Positions 9,131 to 17,985 of a stretch of 64,000 nucleotides of DNA are shown piece after piece. The stretch is from a bacterium 1XD21-70 (lineage in GTDB: Bacteria > Bacillota > Clostridia > Lachnospirales > Lachnospiraceae). The translations under genes and the position numbers were made by a program. How positions within the stretch are numbered: the stretch's first letter is position 1; each line of letters opens with the position of its first letter. Under the pieces are notes generated by a model. That model did not search any database. It was not told where the DNA came from and was given only the letters and a program-made list of their open reading frames with translations. The stretch is taken from contig RAYB01000024.1 of assembly GCA_003669055.1 (NCBI GenBank), forward strand, positions 1 through 64,000, read 5' to 3'.

Positions 9131-9159
9131 TAGACAATAATATCATCTTTTTTTATAAT
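9131..9159 (+). promoter_or_regulatory. Promoter of the sugar ABC operon
   Basis: TAGACA (5 of 6 consensus), a 17-base spacer and a perfect TATAAT at 9154-9159. Transcription would begin near 9166, about 40 bases before the first ATG. Confidence 0.75.
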
Positions 9160-9206
9160 TGTTTCAAGAAATTAAGTCAATATGACGAACACGGGAGGTA
9201 ATTACC

Positions 9207-10517
9207 ATGAAGAAACGCAACAAATTTCTGGCATTGGGTCTTTGTGCGGCCCTGGCAACAACCAGCCTGGCAGGCTGCGGCGGCAGTGCAGGCGGTGGCG
9301 GCGGAGACAGCGCAGGCGGCAATGGGGGGGGCGGCGGCGATGCAGGCGGCAAGCTGACCGTAGCCATCTGGGACAACGGGCAGCAGCCAGGGCTCCAGGA
9401 GATCCTCAATGACTTCACCGCTGCTACCGGTATTGAGACACAGCTCCAGGTCATTGAGTGGAGCAGCTACTGGACACTGTTGGAAGCAGGCGCTTCCGGC
9501 GGCGACATGCCTGACGTATTCTGGATGCACTCCAATGAAGCCGTCCGCTATATGTCCAACGGCATCCTGTTAGACATCACCGACAAGGTGAATGCCAGCG
9601 AGACCCTGGAACTGGACAAGTTCCCGGAGGATTTGAAGAATATGTACACCTATGACGGCAAGATCTATGCCCTTCCCAAGGATATGGATACCGTTGCCAT
9701 CTGGTACAACAAGGATATGTTTGACGAAGCCGGCATCCCCTACCCGGACGGAAGCTGGACCTGGGATGATTTCTATGAGATTGCCAAGAAGCTGACCAAG
9801 GAAGACGGCAGCCAGTTCGGCTTCTGCGCTAACCCGTCCAACGAGCAGGATACCTGGATGAACACCGTATACACCTTGGGCGGATGCGTGCTGAACGCAG
9901 AAGGCAAGTCCGGATTTGACGATCCCAAGACCGTTGCTGCCATGGAGTTCATCGAGAAGCTGGTTCACGAGACCATGCCTCCGGCATCCACCATGTCCGA
10001 GACCGGTACTGATGTTCTCTTTGGTTCCGGCAAGGTTGCCATGATCAGCCAGGGTTCCTGGATGGTAGCTGCCTTTAAGGACAACGAGTACATTGCGCAG
10101 CATGCAGACGTGGCAAGGCTTCCGAAGGATCCGGAGACCGGCAGGAGCATTTCTTTGTACAACGGCCTTGGCTGGGCTGCCTCCGCGGGCACCAAGAACC
10201 CGGAAGGCGCTTACAAGCTGATCGAGTGGTTCGCTTCCAAGGATATGCAGCAGAAGCAGGCGGAACTGGGCGTGACCATGGCCGCTTACGAGGGCGTATC
10301 TGACAAGTGGGTGAACAATACCGACCTGTTCAACCTGCAGCCCTATCTGGATGCCATGGATGATGTGGTGTTCCGTCCCTCTACCAAGTCCACTCTGGCC
10401 TGGTGGAACCCGATGGTGGAAGAGCTGAAAAAGCCCTGGAACGGCGAGGAGGATATGGCTACCGCCTGCGCCAACATCACACAGATCATGAACGAGAAGA
10501 TCGCAGAAGAAAACTAA
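9207..10517 (+). CDS. Sugar-binding lipoprotein of a CUT1 ABC transporter
   Basis: This is the extracellular binding protein that captures an oligosaccharide and hands it to the permeases. A signal peptide ends in the lipobox LAGC (lipidated Cys24), followed by a Gly-rich tether of about 24 residues. The body has the solute-binding family 1 pattern: KLTVAIWDNG, DMPDVFWMHSNEA, DTVAIWYNKDMFDEAGIPYP and GWAASAGTKNPEGAYKLIEWF. GGGAGG precedes the ATG. It is the first gene of the operon with two permeases. Its place between two GH36 genes suggests raffinose- or melibiose-type ligands; the sequence alone does not prove this. Confidence 0.92.
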   Translation: MKKRNKFLALGLCAALATTSLAGCGGSAGGGGGDSAGGNGGGGGDAGGKLTVAIWDNGQQPGLQEILNDFTAATGIETQLQVIEWSSYWTLLEAGASGGDMPDVFWMHSNEAVRYMSNGILLDITDKVNASETLELDKFPEDLKNMYTYDGKIYALPKDMDTVAIWYNKDMFDEAGIPYPDGSWTWDDFYEIAKKLTKEDGSQFGFCANPSNEQDTWMNTVYTLGGCVLNAEGKSGFDDPKTVAAMEFIEKLVHETMPPASTMSETGTDVLFGSGKVAMISQGSWMVAAFKDNEYIAQHADVARLPKDPETGRSISLYNGLGWAASAGTKNPEGAYKLIEWFASKDMQQKQAELGVTMAAYEGVSDKWVNNTDLFNLQPYLDAMDDVVFRPSTKSTLAWWNPMVEELKKPWNGEEDMATACANITQIMNEKIAEEN

Positions 10518-10614
10518 AAAAAGGCAGTTGCTTCCGTTTGGCCGTGCCTCCTGTTTCTTGCAGGCAGGGAGCATGGCCGGGCGGCAGCGCTTAATCTAGA
10601 GAAGGGGTGAACTT

Positions 10615-11508
10615 GTGAGCACTATAAAAAAAGGAACCAGCCGGGAGCGCAACGAATTCATGTGGGGATGGCTCTTCATCCTTCCCACCATGTTCGGACT
10701 GATCGTCCTCAACATTATCCCGATTTTCCAGACCATCTGGCAGAGCTTTTTCAAGACCGGTGACTTCGGCAAAGGCAACATTTTCATTGGAGCAGAAAAC
10801 TACATCCGCCTGTTTGGCGATACCGAGGTATGGCAGTCCGTGCTGAATACCTTCAAATACGCCATCGTGGAGGTTCCGTTCTCCATCGCCATCTCCCTGG
10901 TTCTGGCCGTTTTGCTGAACCGGAAGATGAAGGGCGTTTCTGCCTACCGTACCATCTTCTTCCTGCCCATGGTAGCGGCTCCTGCTGCGGTAGCCATGGT
11001 ATGGAGATGGCTGTTCAACACCGAATTCGGCCTGCTGAACCACGTTTTCCACAGCAACGTCCAGTGGATTTCCGACCCGAGGTTCGCGGTATTCAGCATC
11101 GCAGTCATCGGTATCTGGTCTATCATCGGTTACAACATGGTACTGTTTCTGGCCGGCCTCCAGGAAATCCCGCGGGATTATTATGAGGCTGCCGACATCG
11201 ACGGAGCCAACGGAATCGAGCAGTTCTTCAATATCACCATTCCGCTGCTTTCTCCGACCATCTTCTTTGTCAGCATCACCAGGATCATCGGCGGTATGCA
11301 GGTATTTGACCTGATCTTCATGGTTATGGACCGGAACAATCCTGCCCTTTACAAGACCCAGTCCATCGTGTATCTATTCTACCAGAACTCCTTCGTGGAG
11401 AATAACAAAGGCTATGGATCCACAATCGTCGTGCTTTTGATTGCCATTATCATGGTTATCACCGTATTCCAGATGATTGCACAGAAAAAGTGGGTTTACT
11501 ACAATTAG
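10615..11508 (+). CDS. Sugar ABC transporter permease, MalF/UgpA type
   Basis: A 297-residue inner permease with six predicted membrane segments (for example LFILPTMFGLIVLNIIPIF near residue 20). The binding-protein-dependent transport (EAA) loop has the form YYEAADIDGANGIEQFF near residue 190, which docks the ATPase. Translation starts at GTG after AAGGGG. It lies 97 bases after the binding protein and 21 bases before the second permease. No ATPase gene is nearby, so a shared MsmK/MalK-like ATPase elsewhere must drive it. Confidence 0.92.
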   Translation: MSTIKKGTSRERNEFMWGWLFILPTMFGLIVLNIIPIFQTIWQSFFKTGDFGKGNIFIGAENYIRLFGDTEVWQSVLNTFKYAIVEVPFSIAISLVLAVLLNRKMKGVSAYRTIFFLPMVAAPAAVAMVWRWLFNTEFGLLNHVFHSNVQWISDPRFAVFSIAVIGIWSIIGYNMVLFLAGLQEIPRDYYEAADIDGANGIEQFFNITIPLLSPTIFFVSITRIIGGMQVFDLIFMVMDRNNPALYKTQSIVYLFYQNSFVENNKGYGSTIVVLLIAIIMVITVFQMIAQKKWVYYN

Positions 11509-11529
11509 GATTAGGAGGAGGAAATTGTT

Positions 11530-12354
11530 ATGGAACAAAGAGCAAAAATGATGTCAATGGTCATTCATCTTATCCTGGTTCTGGTATCCATCACTATGCT
11601 GGTTCCGTTTCTATGGATGGCTCTGACAGCCTTCAAGTCAATGACAGAAGCTACTTCCGTCAATCCCTTCGTCATCTTCCCCAGCGTATGGCGGACGGAA
11701 AACTTTACTACGGTTATCAACAACATGGATTTCCCGATCCTCTACTGGAACACCCTGCTGCTGATCGCAGGCCGTGTTATCGCGGCGGTTCTGACCGCTA
11801 CCCTGGCCGGTTATGCATTTGCCAGGCTTGAGTTCAGAGGCAAGAACTTCATGTTCTCCCTGATTCTGTTCCAGATGATGGTTCCGGGCCAGATTTACAT
11901 CATTCCCCAGTATTTGATGGTCAGCAAGATGGGGCAGTTAAATACCATCTTTGCCCTGGTATTCCCGGGTCTTGTTACTGCTTTCGGTACTTTCCTGCTG
12001 CGCCAGGCTTACATGGGTCTTCCCAGGGATCTGGAGGAGGCTGCCCGCTTGGATGGCTGCAACATCGGCCAGACTTTCCTGTGGATCATGGCTCCCTTAA
12101 CCCAGTCTTCCATGGTGGCGCTGGGCATCTTCACCGCAGTGTTCGCTTACAAAGACCTGATGTGGCCGCTGATCTGTAACCGTGACGTAATGCCGCTGTC
12201 TGCTGCCCTGGCTAAGATGCAGGGCCAGTACACCAACAACTATCCGCAGCTGATGGCTGCCTCGCTGCTGGCCTGCGTCCCGATGATCGTGCTGTATCTG
12301 GTATTCCAGAAGCAGTTCGTGGAAGGTATCGCAACCTCCGGCGGTAAGCTGTAA
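11530..12354 (+). CDS. Sugar ABC transporter permease, MalG type
   Basis: The second permease of the transporter, 274 residues, with six membrane segments and the EAA loop LEEAARLDGCNIGQTFLWI near residue 175. AGGAGGAGG precedes the ATG. It completes the heterodimeric channel with the preceding gene. A strong terminator follows it, so the downstream YesL-like and GH36 genes are either read through or separately transcribed. Confidence 0.92.
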   Translation: MEQRAKMMSMVIHLILVLVSITMLVPFLWMALTAFKSMTEATSVNPFVIFPSVWRTENFTTVINNMDFPILYWNTLLLIAGRVIAAVLTATLAGYAFARLEFRGKNFMFSLILFQMMVPGQIYIIPQYLMVSKMGQLNTIFALVFPGLVTAFGTFLLRQAYMGLPRDLEEAARLDGCNIGQTFLWIMAPLTQSSMVALGIFTAVFAYKDLMWPLICNRDVMPLSAALAKMQGQYTNNYPQLMAASLLACVPMIVLYLVFQKQFVEGIATSGGKL

Positions 12355-12414
12355 TCCGGAAACGCGAATTCATATTTCAAACAATCAACTGCAGAAAGCA
12401 CAGGCTTTGCAAAC

Positions 12415-12470
12415 GAAAGAAAGCCCGCCGAAGCCCAGGGAGTTCCTTGCGGCCCGGCGGGCTTTCTTCC
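12415..12470 (+). terminator. Strong intrinsic terminator after the ABC genes
   Basis: GAAAGAAAGCCCGCCG pairs with CGGCGGGCTTTCTTCC over 15 of 16 positions, around an inner loop. The T-rich 3' arm acts as the tail. It separates the transporter from the next gene. Confidence 0.75.
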
Positions 12471-12559
12471 TGATATAAGCTGCCGTTTTGCTAAGCCCTG
12501 CTTTTTCGGCTGCCTGCATCCCACCCGGGGCACATCCTGCCGGTCTGAAAGGAGAACCA

Positions 12560-13183
12560 ATGAACCTGTTTAATGAGGACAATTTCCTGCACCAGTTTTT
12601 TCTGTTTCTGGGGAAGCTGATTGCGCTGAATCTTCTGTGGATGATCACCTGCATCCCTGTCATCACCGCCGGCGCTTCCACCACTGCCCTGTTCTATTGT
12701 ACCTTAAAACTCCACAAGGACAAGGACATCAGTTCCTGGAAATTCTTCTGGAAAAGCTTCCGGGGCAATTTCCTCCAGTCCACAGCCATCTGGATTCTGA
12801 TTCTCGTGGCAGCGGCGCTTCTCTGGCTGGAGCGGATTGCCATCGGCACTATGCCCCAGGGGCTGAAACAGATTTTCACTTATGTGCTGGCTGCCGCGGG
12901 GCTGTTTTTGCTTTTGCTCACACTTTATATCTTCCCCACCATAGCTTCCTTTGAGAATAAGCTGTTAAAGCTGATCAGCCATGCTTTGTACTTCATCTTC
13001 CGGCATCCTGGATATGCTGCGGCTGTCGCCGCCATCACCTGCCTGCCGATGTATTTCACCCTTGTTGACGCAGAACTGTTCCCGGCCTACCTGTTTGTAT
13101 GGCTTCTGTGCGGCTTTTCCCTGACCGCCTATGCAGACTCCTGGTTTCTGTGGCGGCTTTTCCGTCCATTTTTTAAGGAGTAA
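12560..13183 (+). CDS. YesL-like (DUF624) membrane protein
   Basis: A 207-residue protein with about five membrane segments (LIALNLLWMITCIPVITAG near residue 18, IWILILVAAALLWL near 75). The N-terminal FxLNLLWxITCIPVITxGAS pattern is the mark of DUF624/YesL. Such genes commonly sit beside CUT1 sugar transporters in Firmicutes, but their role is not settled. I chose the ATG at 12560 because AAAGGAG lies just upstream; the open frame begins 24 codons earlier inside the terminator region. It lies between the transporter and the second GH36. Confidence 0.82.
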   Translation: MNLFNEDNFLHQFFLFLGKLIALNLLWMITCIPVITAGASTTALFYCTLKLHKDKDISSWKFFWKSFRGNFLQSTAIWILILVAAALLWLERIAIGTMPQGLKQIFTYVLAAAGLFLLLLTLYIFPTIASFENKLLKLISHALYFIFRHPGYAAAVAAITCLPMYFTLVDAELFPAYLFVWLLCGFSLTAYADSWFLWRLFRPFFKE

Positions 13184-13209
13184 GCATACCGGCAGTTCTC
13201 CCCAAGGGG

Positions 13210-13238
13210 TTGACATTTCCTTATTCATCTGCTTTAAT
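13210..13238 (+). promoter_or_regulatory. Promoter for the second alpha-galactosidase
   Basis: A perfect TTGACA at 13210-13215, a 17-base spacer and TTTAAT (5 of 6) at 13233-13238. It gives this gene its own start, independent of the ABC operon. The leader is about 60 bases. Confidence 0.75.
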
Positions 13239-13305
13239 GGAAAAATTGGGAATATTTCTCCCTGTCAGCAAAACCTACAACACTTCATATATGGAGGACA
13301 CAACT

Positions 13306-15516
13306 ATGGAACCTATCAAATTTAATCCTAAGACAAAAGTATTTACCCTCTGCACCCGCTCCACCATGTACCAAATGCAGATCGAGCGCTATGATACCCT
13401 GGTTCACTTATATTATGGCGCCAACCTGGGCGATGCCGAAATCATCCATCGGATTGTAAATTTGGACCGCGGCTTTTCCGGCAACCCTTATGAGGCAGAG
13501 GATGACCGCCGCTTTTCCCTGGATGTGCTCCCTCAGGAATATACTGCCGAGGGCAATGGAGACTACCGGATTCAGGGAATTGAAATCCGCCATCCGGACG
13601 GAAGCAACTGTCTGCAGCTGAAATACCGCTCCCACCGGATCCTCCCAGGTAAATACAGCCTTCCCGGCCTCCCGGCTCTCTTTGCCAGGGATGAGTCCGA
13701 TGCTGCTACCCTGGAGATTCTCCTGGCCGATGCACCCGGCGGCGTGGAGGTTAAGCTGCTCTACGGCGTATTTCCCCAGTGTGACGTGATCACCCGGGCC
13801 GTGGAGATCACCAACACCGGTACTGCCCGCATTGCCCTGAAAAAAGCCATGTCCTTAGAACTGGATTTCCCGAAACTTTCCCTGGACCTGATTCACTTCT
13901 ATGGCCGGCACAATATGGAAAGGCAGACGGAGCGGAGGCCTGTATGCCACGGTATCCAGACCATTGAGAGCAAGCGGGGCATGTCCAGCCACCACCACAA
14001 CCCGGCAGTCATCCTCTGCGACCGGACTGCCACCGAGGATTACGGCAGCTGCTATGGCGTTGCCTTTGTCTACAGCGGCAATTTCCAGTGCCAGGTGGAA
14101 TTAGACCAGGCGGAACAGACCCGTCTGATTGTGGGTATCCACCACAGCAATTTCTCCTTCCGCTTAAATCCGGGGGAAAGCTTTACCACGCCGGAGGCTG
14201 TGATGACCTATTCCGGAAACGGCCTGGAGCAGATCTCCCACCACTTCCATGATGCCTTCCGCAGCCATCTGATCCGCAGCCCCCAAATGAACCGTCACCG
14301 CCCGGTGCTGGTGAACAACTGGGAGGCCACGTATTTTGACTTTAACGAGAAAAAACTCTACGGAATCGCCAAGGCGGCCAAGGACATCGGCATTGAAATG
14401 TTTGTCCTGGATGACGGATGGTTTGGCAAGAGGGATGACGATATCTCCGGCTTAGGGGACTGGTATGTGAACGAAAAAAAGATCCACGGCGGCCTGCCTG
14501 CCCTGGTGAAGAAGATTCACGGCCTGGGCATGAAATTCGGAATCTGGATTGAGCCGGAGATGATTTCCGAGGACAGCGACCTCTACCGCGCCCATCCGGA
14601 CTGGTGCCTGAAGGTGCCGGGGCGCAATCCCATGACCAGCCGCGGCCAGCTGAATTTGGATGTATCCAGGAAGGAAGTGCGGGACTATGTCATGGGCCAG
14701 ATCTTCCAGGTTCTGGATGCCTGCCAGGTGGAATATGTCAAGTGGGATGTGAACCGGGCTGTGAGCAACGTCTATTCCCTAAGCTTACCCGATGACCGCC
14801 AGGGGGAGGTTCTCCACCGCCATATGCTGGGTGTTTATGACATGATGGAACAGCTGGTAAGCCGGTATCCGAACCTGCTTTTGGAGACCTGCGCCGGGGG
14901 CGGCGGACGTTTTGACGCCGGTATGCTCTACTACTCTCCCCAGATCTGGTGCAGCGACAACACGGATGCCATTGACCGCCTGGAGATTCAGTACGGAACT
15001 TCGTTTATCTATCCGATCAGCACCATGGGAGCCCATATCAGTGTATGCCCCAACCATCAGACCGGGCGCACCACCCCCATGGATACCCGGGCAGCGGTTG
15101 CCATGTCAGGCACCTTTGGCTATGAACTGGATCTGGAGCATATGAATGAGGAGGAAAAGGAACTGGCAGCTGCCCAGATTGCAGATTTCAAGAAGATCGA
15201 GCCGCTGGTACAGACAGGGGATTACTACCGGATCACTGCCCCGGGAGATGAGAATAATGCCGTTATCTGGTCCTTTGTCTCCAAGGATAAGGGACAGGCA
15301 CTGGTGCTGGGAGTGATCCTGCGCAAATACGCCAATCCGCCCATCACCCTGATCCGCCTGCGGGGGCTCGATCCGGAAGCCTTATATGAGGAAAAACTCA
15401 CCGGCCAGATCTATACAGGGGCCGTGCTGATGTATGCCGGAATCCCGCTCCCGGTGCCGGAGACGGATTACCAGGCCGTAAGATTTGAATTCCGGAAAAA
15501 GGATCCGTCCTGCTAG
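13306..15516 (+). CDS. Alpha-galactosidase, GH36, second copy
   Basis: A 736-residue GH36 enzyme homologous along its length to the copy at 4783. The nucleophile is Asp481 in KWDVNR and the acid/base Asp551 in CSDNTDA. VLDDGWFGKRDDD, GDWYVNEKKIHGG and ETCAGGGGRFDAGMLYY mark the barrel. No signal peptide. The start at 13306 has GGAGG 8 bases upstream; the open frame reaches back 32 codons into the promoter and was rejected. It has CAGGGG where the first copy has CASGGA, a difference close to the active site. It probably splits imported alpha-galactosides. Confidence 0.94.
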   Translation: MEPIKFNPKTKVFTLCTRSTMYQMQIERYDTLVHLYYGANLGDAEIIHRIVNLDRGFSGNPYEAEDDRRFSLDVLPQEYTAEGNGDYRIQGIEIRHPDGSNCLQLKYRSHRILPGKYSLPGLPALFARDESDAATLEILLADAPGGVEVKLLYGVFPQCDVITRAVEITNTGTARIALKKAMSLELDFPKLSLDLIHFYGRHNMERQTERRPVCHGIQTIESKRGMSSHHHNPAVILCDRTATEDYGSCYGVAFVYSGNFQCQVELDQAEQTRLIVGIHHSNFSFRLNPGESFTTPEAVMTYSGNGLEQISHHFHDAFRSHLIRSPQMNRHRPVLVNNWEATYFDFNEKKLYGIAKAAKDIGIEMFVLDDGWFGKRDDDISGLGDWYVNEKKIHGGLPALVKKIHGLGMKFGIWIEPEMISEDSDLYRAHPDWCLKVPGRNPMTSRGQLNLDVSRKEVRDYVMGQIFQVLDACQVEYVKWDVNRAVSNVYSLSLPDDRQGEVLHRHMLGVYDMMEQLVSRYPNLLLETCAGGGGRFDAGMLYYSPQIWCSDNTDAIDRLEIQYGTSFIYPISTMGAHISVCPNHQTGRTTPMDTRAAVAMSGTFGYELDLEHMNEEEKELAAAQIADFKKIEPLVQTGDYYRITAPGDENNAVIWSFVSKDKGQALVLGVILRKYANPPITLIRLRGLDPEALYEEKLTGQIYTGAVLMYAGIPLPVPETDYQAVRFEFRKKDPSC

Positions 15517-15533
15517 TGCCTTGCCGCACAAAA

Positions 15534-15577
15534 ACACACGCACACCGAGGCTCCCCGCCTCCCATGTGCGTGTGTGT
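15534..15577 (+). terminator. Hairpin after the second alpha-galactosidase
   Basis: ACACACGCACA pairs with TGTGCGTGTGT, and GAGGC with GCCTC inside. The tail TGTCTTTACT is only moderately T-rich, so termination may be incomplete. Confidence 0.6.
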
Positions 15578-15632
15578 CTTTACTCCTATAACCGTCCCGA
15601 TGCCTAAAGATCAGTCATCCTCAATTACATCT

Positions 15633-15899
15633 TTACATCTCACCCAGGCCGCTCTCGATCGCCTGGCTCAAAGTCTCCATGGCAGCTGCCTCATCCTCGC
15701 CGTCACAGATCAAGGTGATCTCCGTGCCGGATTTAATCCCTGCCGCCATCACGTTCAGCACGCTCTTAGCAATGATCCTCTTCTCTCCGCACTCGATCAA
15801 TACATCACATTTAAACTTCATTGCGGTCTGAGAAAGAACACCTGCGGGTCTCAGATGCAGTCCGGATGGATTTACGATGGTTAAAGTCTTACTAAGCAT
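15633..15899 (-). CDS. ptsH: HPr-like phosphocarrier
   Basis: HPr passes phosphate from enzyme I to the sugar-specific EIIA proteins of the PTS. In Firmicutes it is also phosphorylated on Ser46 to act with CcpA in carbon repression. From the start at 15899 (AAGGAG 10 bases upstream) the protein is 88 residues, the usual size. His15 lies in GLHLRPAG and Ser46 in AKSVLNVMAAGI. Residue 16 is Leu where classical HPr has Ala. It is a single gene with its own strong promoter. Confidence 0.92.
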   Translation of the reverse strand: MLSKTLTIVNPSGLHLRPAGVLSQTAMKFKCDVLIECGEKRIIAKSVLNVMAAGIKSGTEITLICDGEDEAAAMETLSQAIESGLGEM

Positions 15900-15971
15900 G
15901 GCACATTTCTCCTTTTTAATTGATTTATAATCCCTCAAATCCGCACTTTCCAGTACGAACCTCTCATTAAA

Positions 15972-16000
15972 ATTTTATTACAAATCGTGGTAGGTGTCAA
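15972..16000 (-). promoter_or_regulatory. Promoter of the HPr gene
   Basis: Minus strand: a perfect TTGACA at 16000-15995, a 17-base spacer and TAAAAT (5 of 6) at 15977-15972. The leader is about 65 bases. Confidence 0.8.
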
Positions 16001-16068
16001 GTTAAAAGAAGGAATTCCCGGCATTTTTCACAAGATCTTATTACCTTTCGCAGGCGGGTCCAAGGGGC

Positions 16069-16728
16069 TTATCCTTCCCCTGTTTTGGAAAAAATACATC
16101 CGCAGTAGTTTTGCCGGTACAGGTTATGTTTTTGGGACAGTTCTACCGAACGGCGGTAGCCATTCCTTTTCTTAAAGTCAGAGGGGAGATGCTTGACAGG
16201 ATAGATGCCTGCCAGGCCTTCCCCAATCTCATTCAGCCATACGGCGTTTTTCAGAGGGCTGATGGACAAGGTGGTGGTAAAATAATCATAGCCGCCCTCT
16301 GCCGCCAGCTTAGCTGCTTCTTCCAGGCGCAGGCGATAGCATCCGTAGCAGCGTTTTCCTCCCTCGGGTTCTGACTCCAGGCCTCTGGCCATCTCGTAAA
16401 ACCGCAGCGGCTCATAAGGGCCGGTTACCATGCGGATCGGATAGAATCTGCTGCCTCCCTCCTGCGGATCCCCGGTATTCTGCCGGCATGCCGTAAGTTC
16501 CCCGATCAGGCGCCGTTGTTCCAAAATCCGCTTGTTGTATTCTTCTTCGGGGGAGATGTTGGGATTGTAATAAAATACTGTGATCTCAAAATACTGTGAC
16601 AAATACTCCAGCACATAGCTGCTGCACGGCGCACAGCAGCTATGCAGAAAGAGCCGGGGAACCCGGCTCCTCTTCTCGTTCTCTTTTATGACTGCATCCA
16701 GTTCTTTCTGGTAATTCCTGCGATTCAT
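16069..16728 (-). CDS. queH: Epoxyqueuosine reductase QueH
   Basis: QueH carries out the last step of queuosine synthesis, reducing epoxyqueuosine in tRNA, and replaces the B12-dependent QueG in many bacteria. The cysteines that hold its iron-sulfur and metal centres are visible: HSCCAPCSSYVLEY near residue 30, KRCYGCYRLR in the middle and YCGCIFS near the end. LPSDFKKRNGYRRS is also typical. The ATG at 16728 has GGAAAGGA; a GTG at 16743 is an alternative without one. It follows rpoD by 21 bases and is probably co-transcribed. Confidence 0.9.
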   Translation of the reverse strand: MNRRNYQKELDAVIKENEKRSRVPRLFLHSCCAPCSSYVLEYLSQYFEITVFYYNPNISPEEEYNKRILEQRRLIGELTACRQNTGDPQEGGSRFYPIRMVTGPYEPLRFYEMARGLESEPEGGKRCYGCYRLRLEEAAKLAAEGGYDYFTTTLSISPLKNAVWLNEIGEGLAGIYPVKHLPSDFKKRNGYRRSVELSQKHNLYRQNYCGCIFSKTGEG

Positions 16729-16749
16729 AATTCCTTTCCCCACTGTGGC

Positions 16750-17877
16750 TTACAAAAAGTCCCGGATCCTCTTGCTCCTCACTGGATTGCGCAGCTTGCG
16801 CAGCGCCTTCGCCTCAATCTGCCGGATCCTCTCACGGGTCACATTAAACTCTTTGCCGACTTCCTCCAGCGTCCTAGGATGCCCGTCCTCCAAGCCAAAC
16901 CGCAGCACAATCACCTGCCGCTCCCTCTCTTTTAAGTCACCTAACAAGGCGTCAATGTGTTCCCTGAGCATTACCGATTCCACATTGCCCTCCGGGGTCA
17001 CCACATTGTTGTCAGCCACGAAATCACCCAAATTGGAGTCATCCTCCTCGCCGATCGGCGTCTCTAAGGAAGCCGGTTCCCTGGCGATCTGCATAATCTC
17101 CATCACCTTTTCCTCGGACATATCCAGTGCATCCGCCAGTTCTGCAACCGATGGCTCATATCCTAGTTCCAGGGTCAGCTTCCGCTGCATCTTGGACATC
17201 TTATTGATCGTCTCTACCATATGCACCGGCACACGGATGGTACGTGCCTGGTCTGCAAGAGCCCTGGTCACGGACTGCCGAATCCACCAAGTAGCATATG
17301 TACTTAGCTTATATCCTTTTGTATAATCGAACTTCTCTACACCTTTAATAAGCCCCAGGTTGCCTTCCTGCACCAGATCCAGAAAACTCATCCCCCTGCC
17401 GGTATAACGCTTCGCAATACTGACAACCAGACGCAGGTTCGCCTCGATCAGCCGCTCCTTGGCGTGTTCGTCGCCTTCTGCCTTGCGCTTGGCCAATATT
17501 AATTCCTCATCCGCACTGAGAAGGGGCACCGTGCCGATCTCTTTTAAATACATCCGCACCGGGTCTTCTGTGCCGATCCCCTCAAGGAGATCCACTGCAT
17601 CCAGGTCGATCTCTTCTGCCTCTTTCAGGAAACTGTCGTCCCCGACAAAATCATCATCCAAAAGGAGCGGGTCTTCCGCCATCAGGTTCTCGTCGATGAT
17701 CGGGATCACATCCACCCTGCGCTCTTCCAAGTAGCTATAAATCTGCTCCATCTGGTCAGGTGTCAGATTATCCCCCATAAAAAAATCATTGATCTCTGCC
17801 ACATCCAATGCGTTATGCTTCGTCTTGGCAACTTCCACCAGCTTTTTCAGCTTTTCTAAAAAATTGTCTTTTTCCAC
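16750..17877 (-). CDS. rpoD: Primary sigma factor RpoD (SigA)
   Basis: The main sigma factor directs RNA polymerase to housekeeping promoters. All signature regions are present: region 2 ([20 protein letters not shown], then the -10 binding part [17 protein letters not shown]), region 3 ([14 protein letters not shown]) and region 4.2 ([17 protein letters not shown]) binding the -35. The best start is the GTG at 17877, which has AAAGGA; a frame open to 17907 has no such site. The length is 375 residues. The lipid-kinase gene lies upstream and queH downstream; the usual partner dnaG is absent here. Confidence 0.97.
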   Translation of the reverse strand: MEKDNFLEKLKKLVEVAKTKHNALDVAEINDFFMGDNLTPDQMEQIYSYLEERRVDVIPIIDENLMAEDPLLLDDDFVGDDSFLKEAEEIDLDAVDLLEGIGTEDPVRMYLKEIGTVPLLSADEELILAKRKAEGDEHAKERLIEANLRLVVSIAKRYTGRGMSFLDLVQEGNLGLIKGVEKFDYTKGYKLSTYATWWIRQSVTRALADQARTIRVPVHMVETINKMSKMQRKLTLELGYEPSVAELADALDMSEEKVMEIMQIAREPASLETPIGEEDDSNLGDFVADNNVVTPEGNVESVMLREHIDALLGDLKERERQVIVLRFGLEDGHPRTLEEVGKEFNVTRERIRQIEAKALRKLRNPVRSKRIRDFL

Positions 17878-17926
17878 AAGTAACGTCCTTTCACTTAAAG
17901 GTAACATAGAACTTATTCAACTAATT

Positions 17927-17955
17927 ATTATATATCAGCAAATCTCAAATTTCAA
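17927..17955 (-). promoter_or_regulatory. Promoter of rpoD
   Basis: Minus strand: TTGAAA (5 of 6) at 17955-17950, a 17-base spacer and a perfect TATAAT at 17932-17927. It lies about 50 bases before the GTG start. Confidence 0.75.
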
Positions 17956-17985
17956 CATTTACTTTCCATATTTCGTATAATTTTG

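Noticed and set aside
9570-10574. 334-codon minus-strand open frame
   Set aside because: Shadow of the sugar-binding lipoprotein gene, without known motifs.
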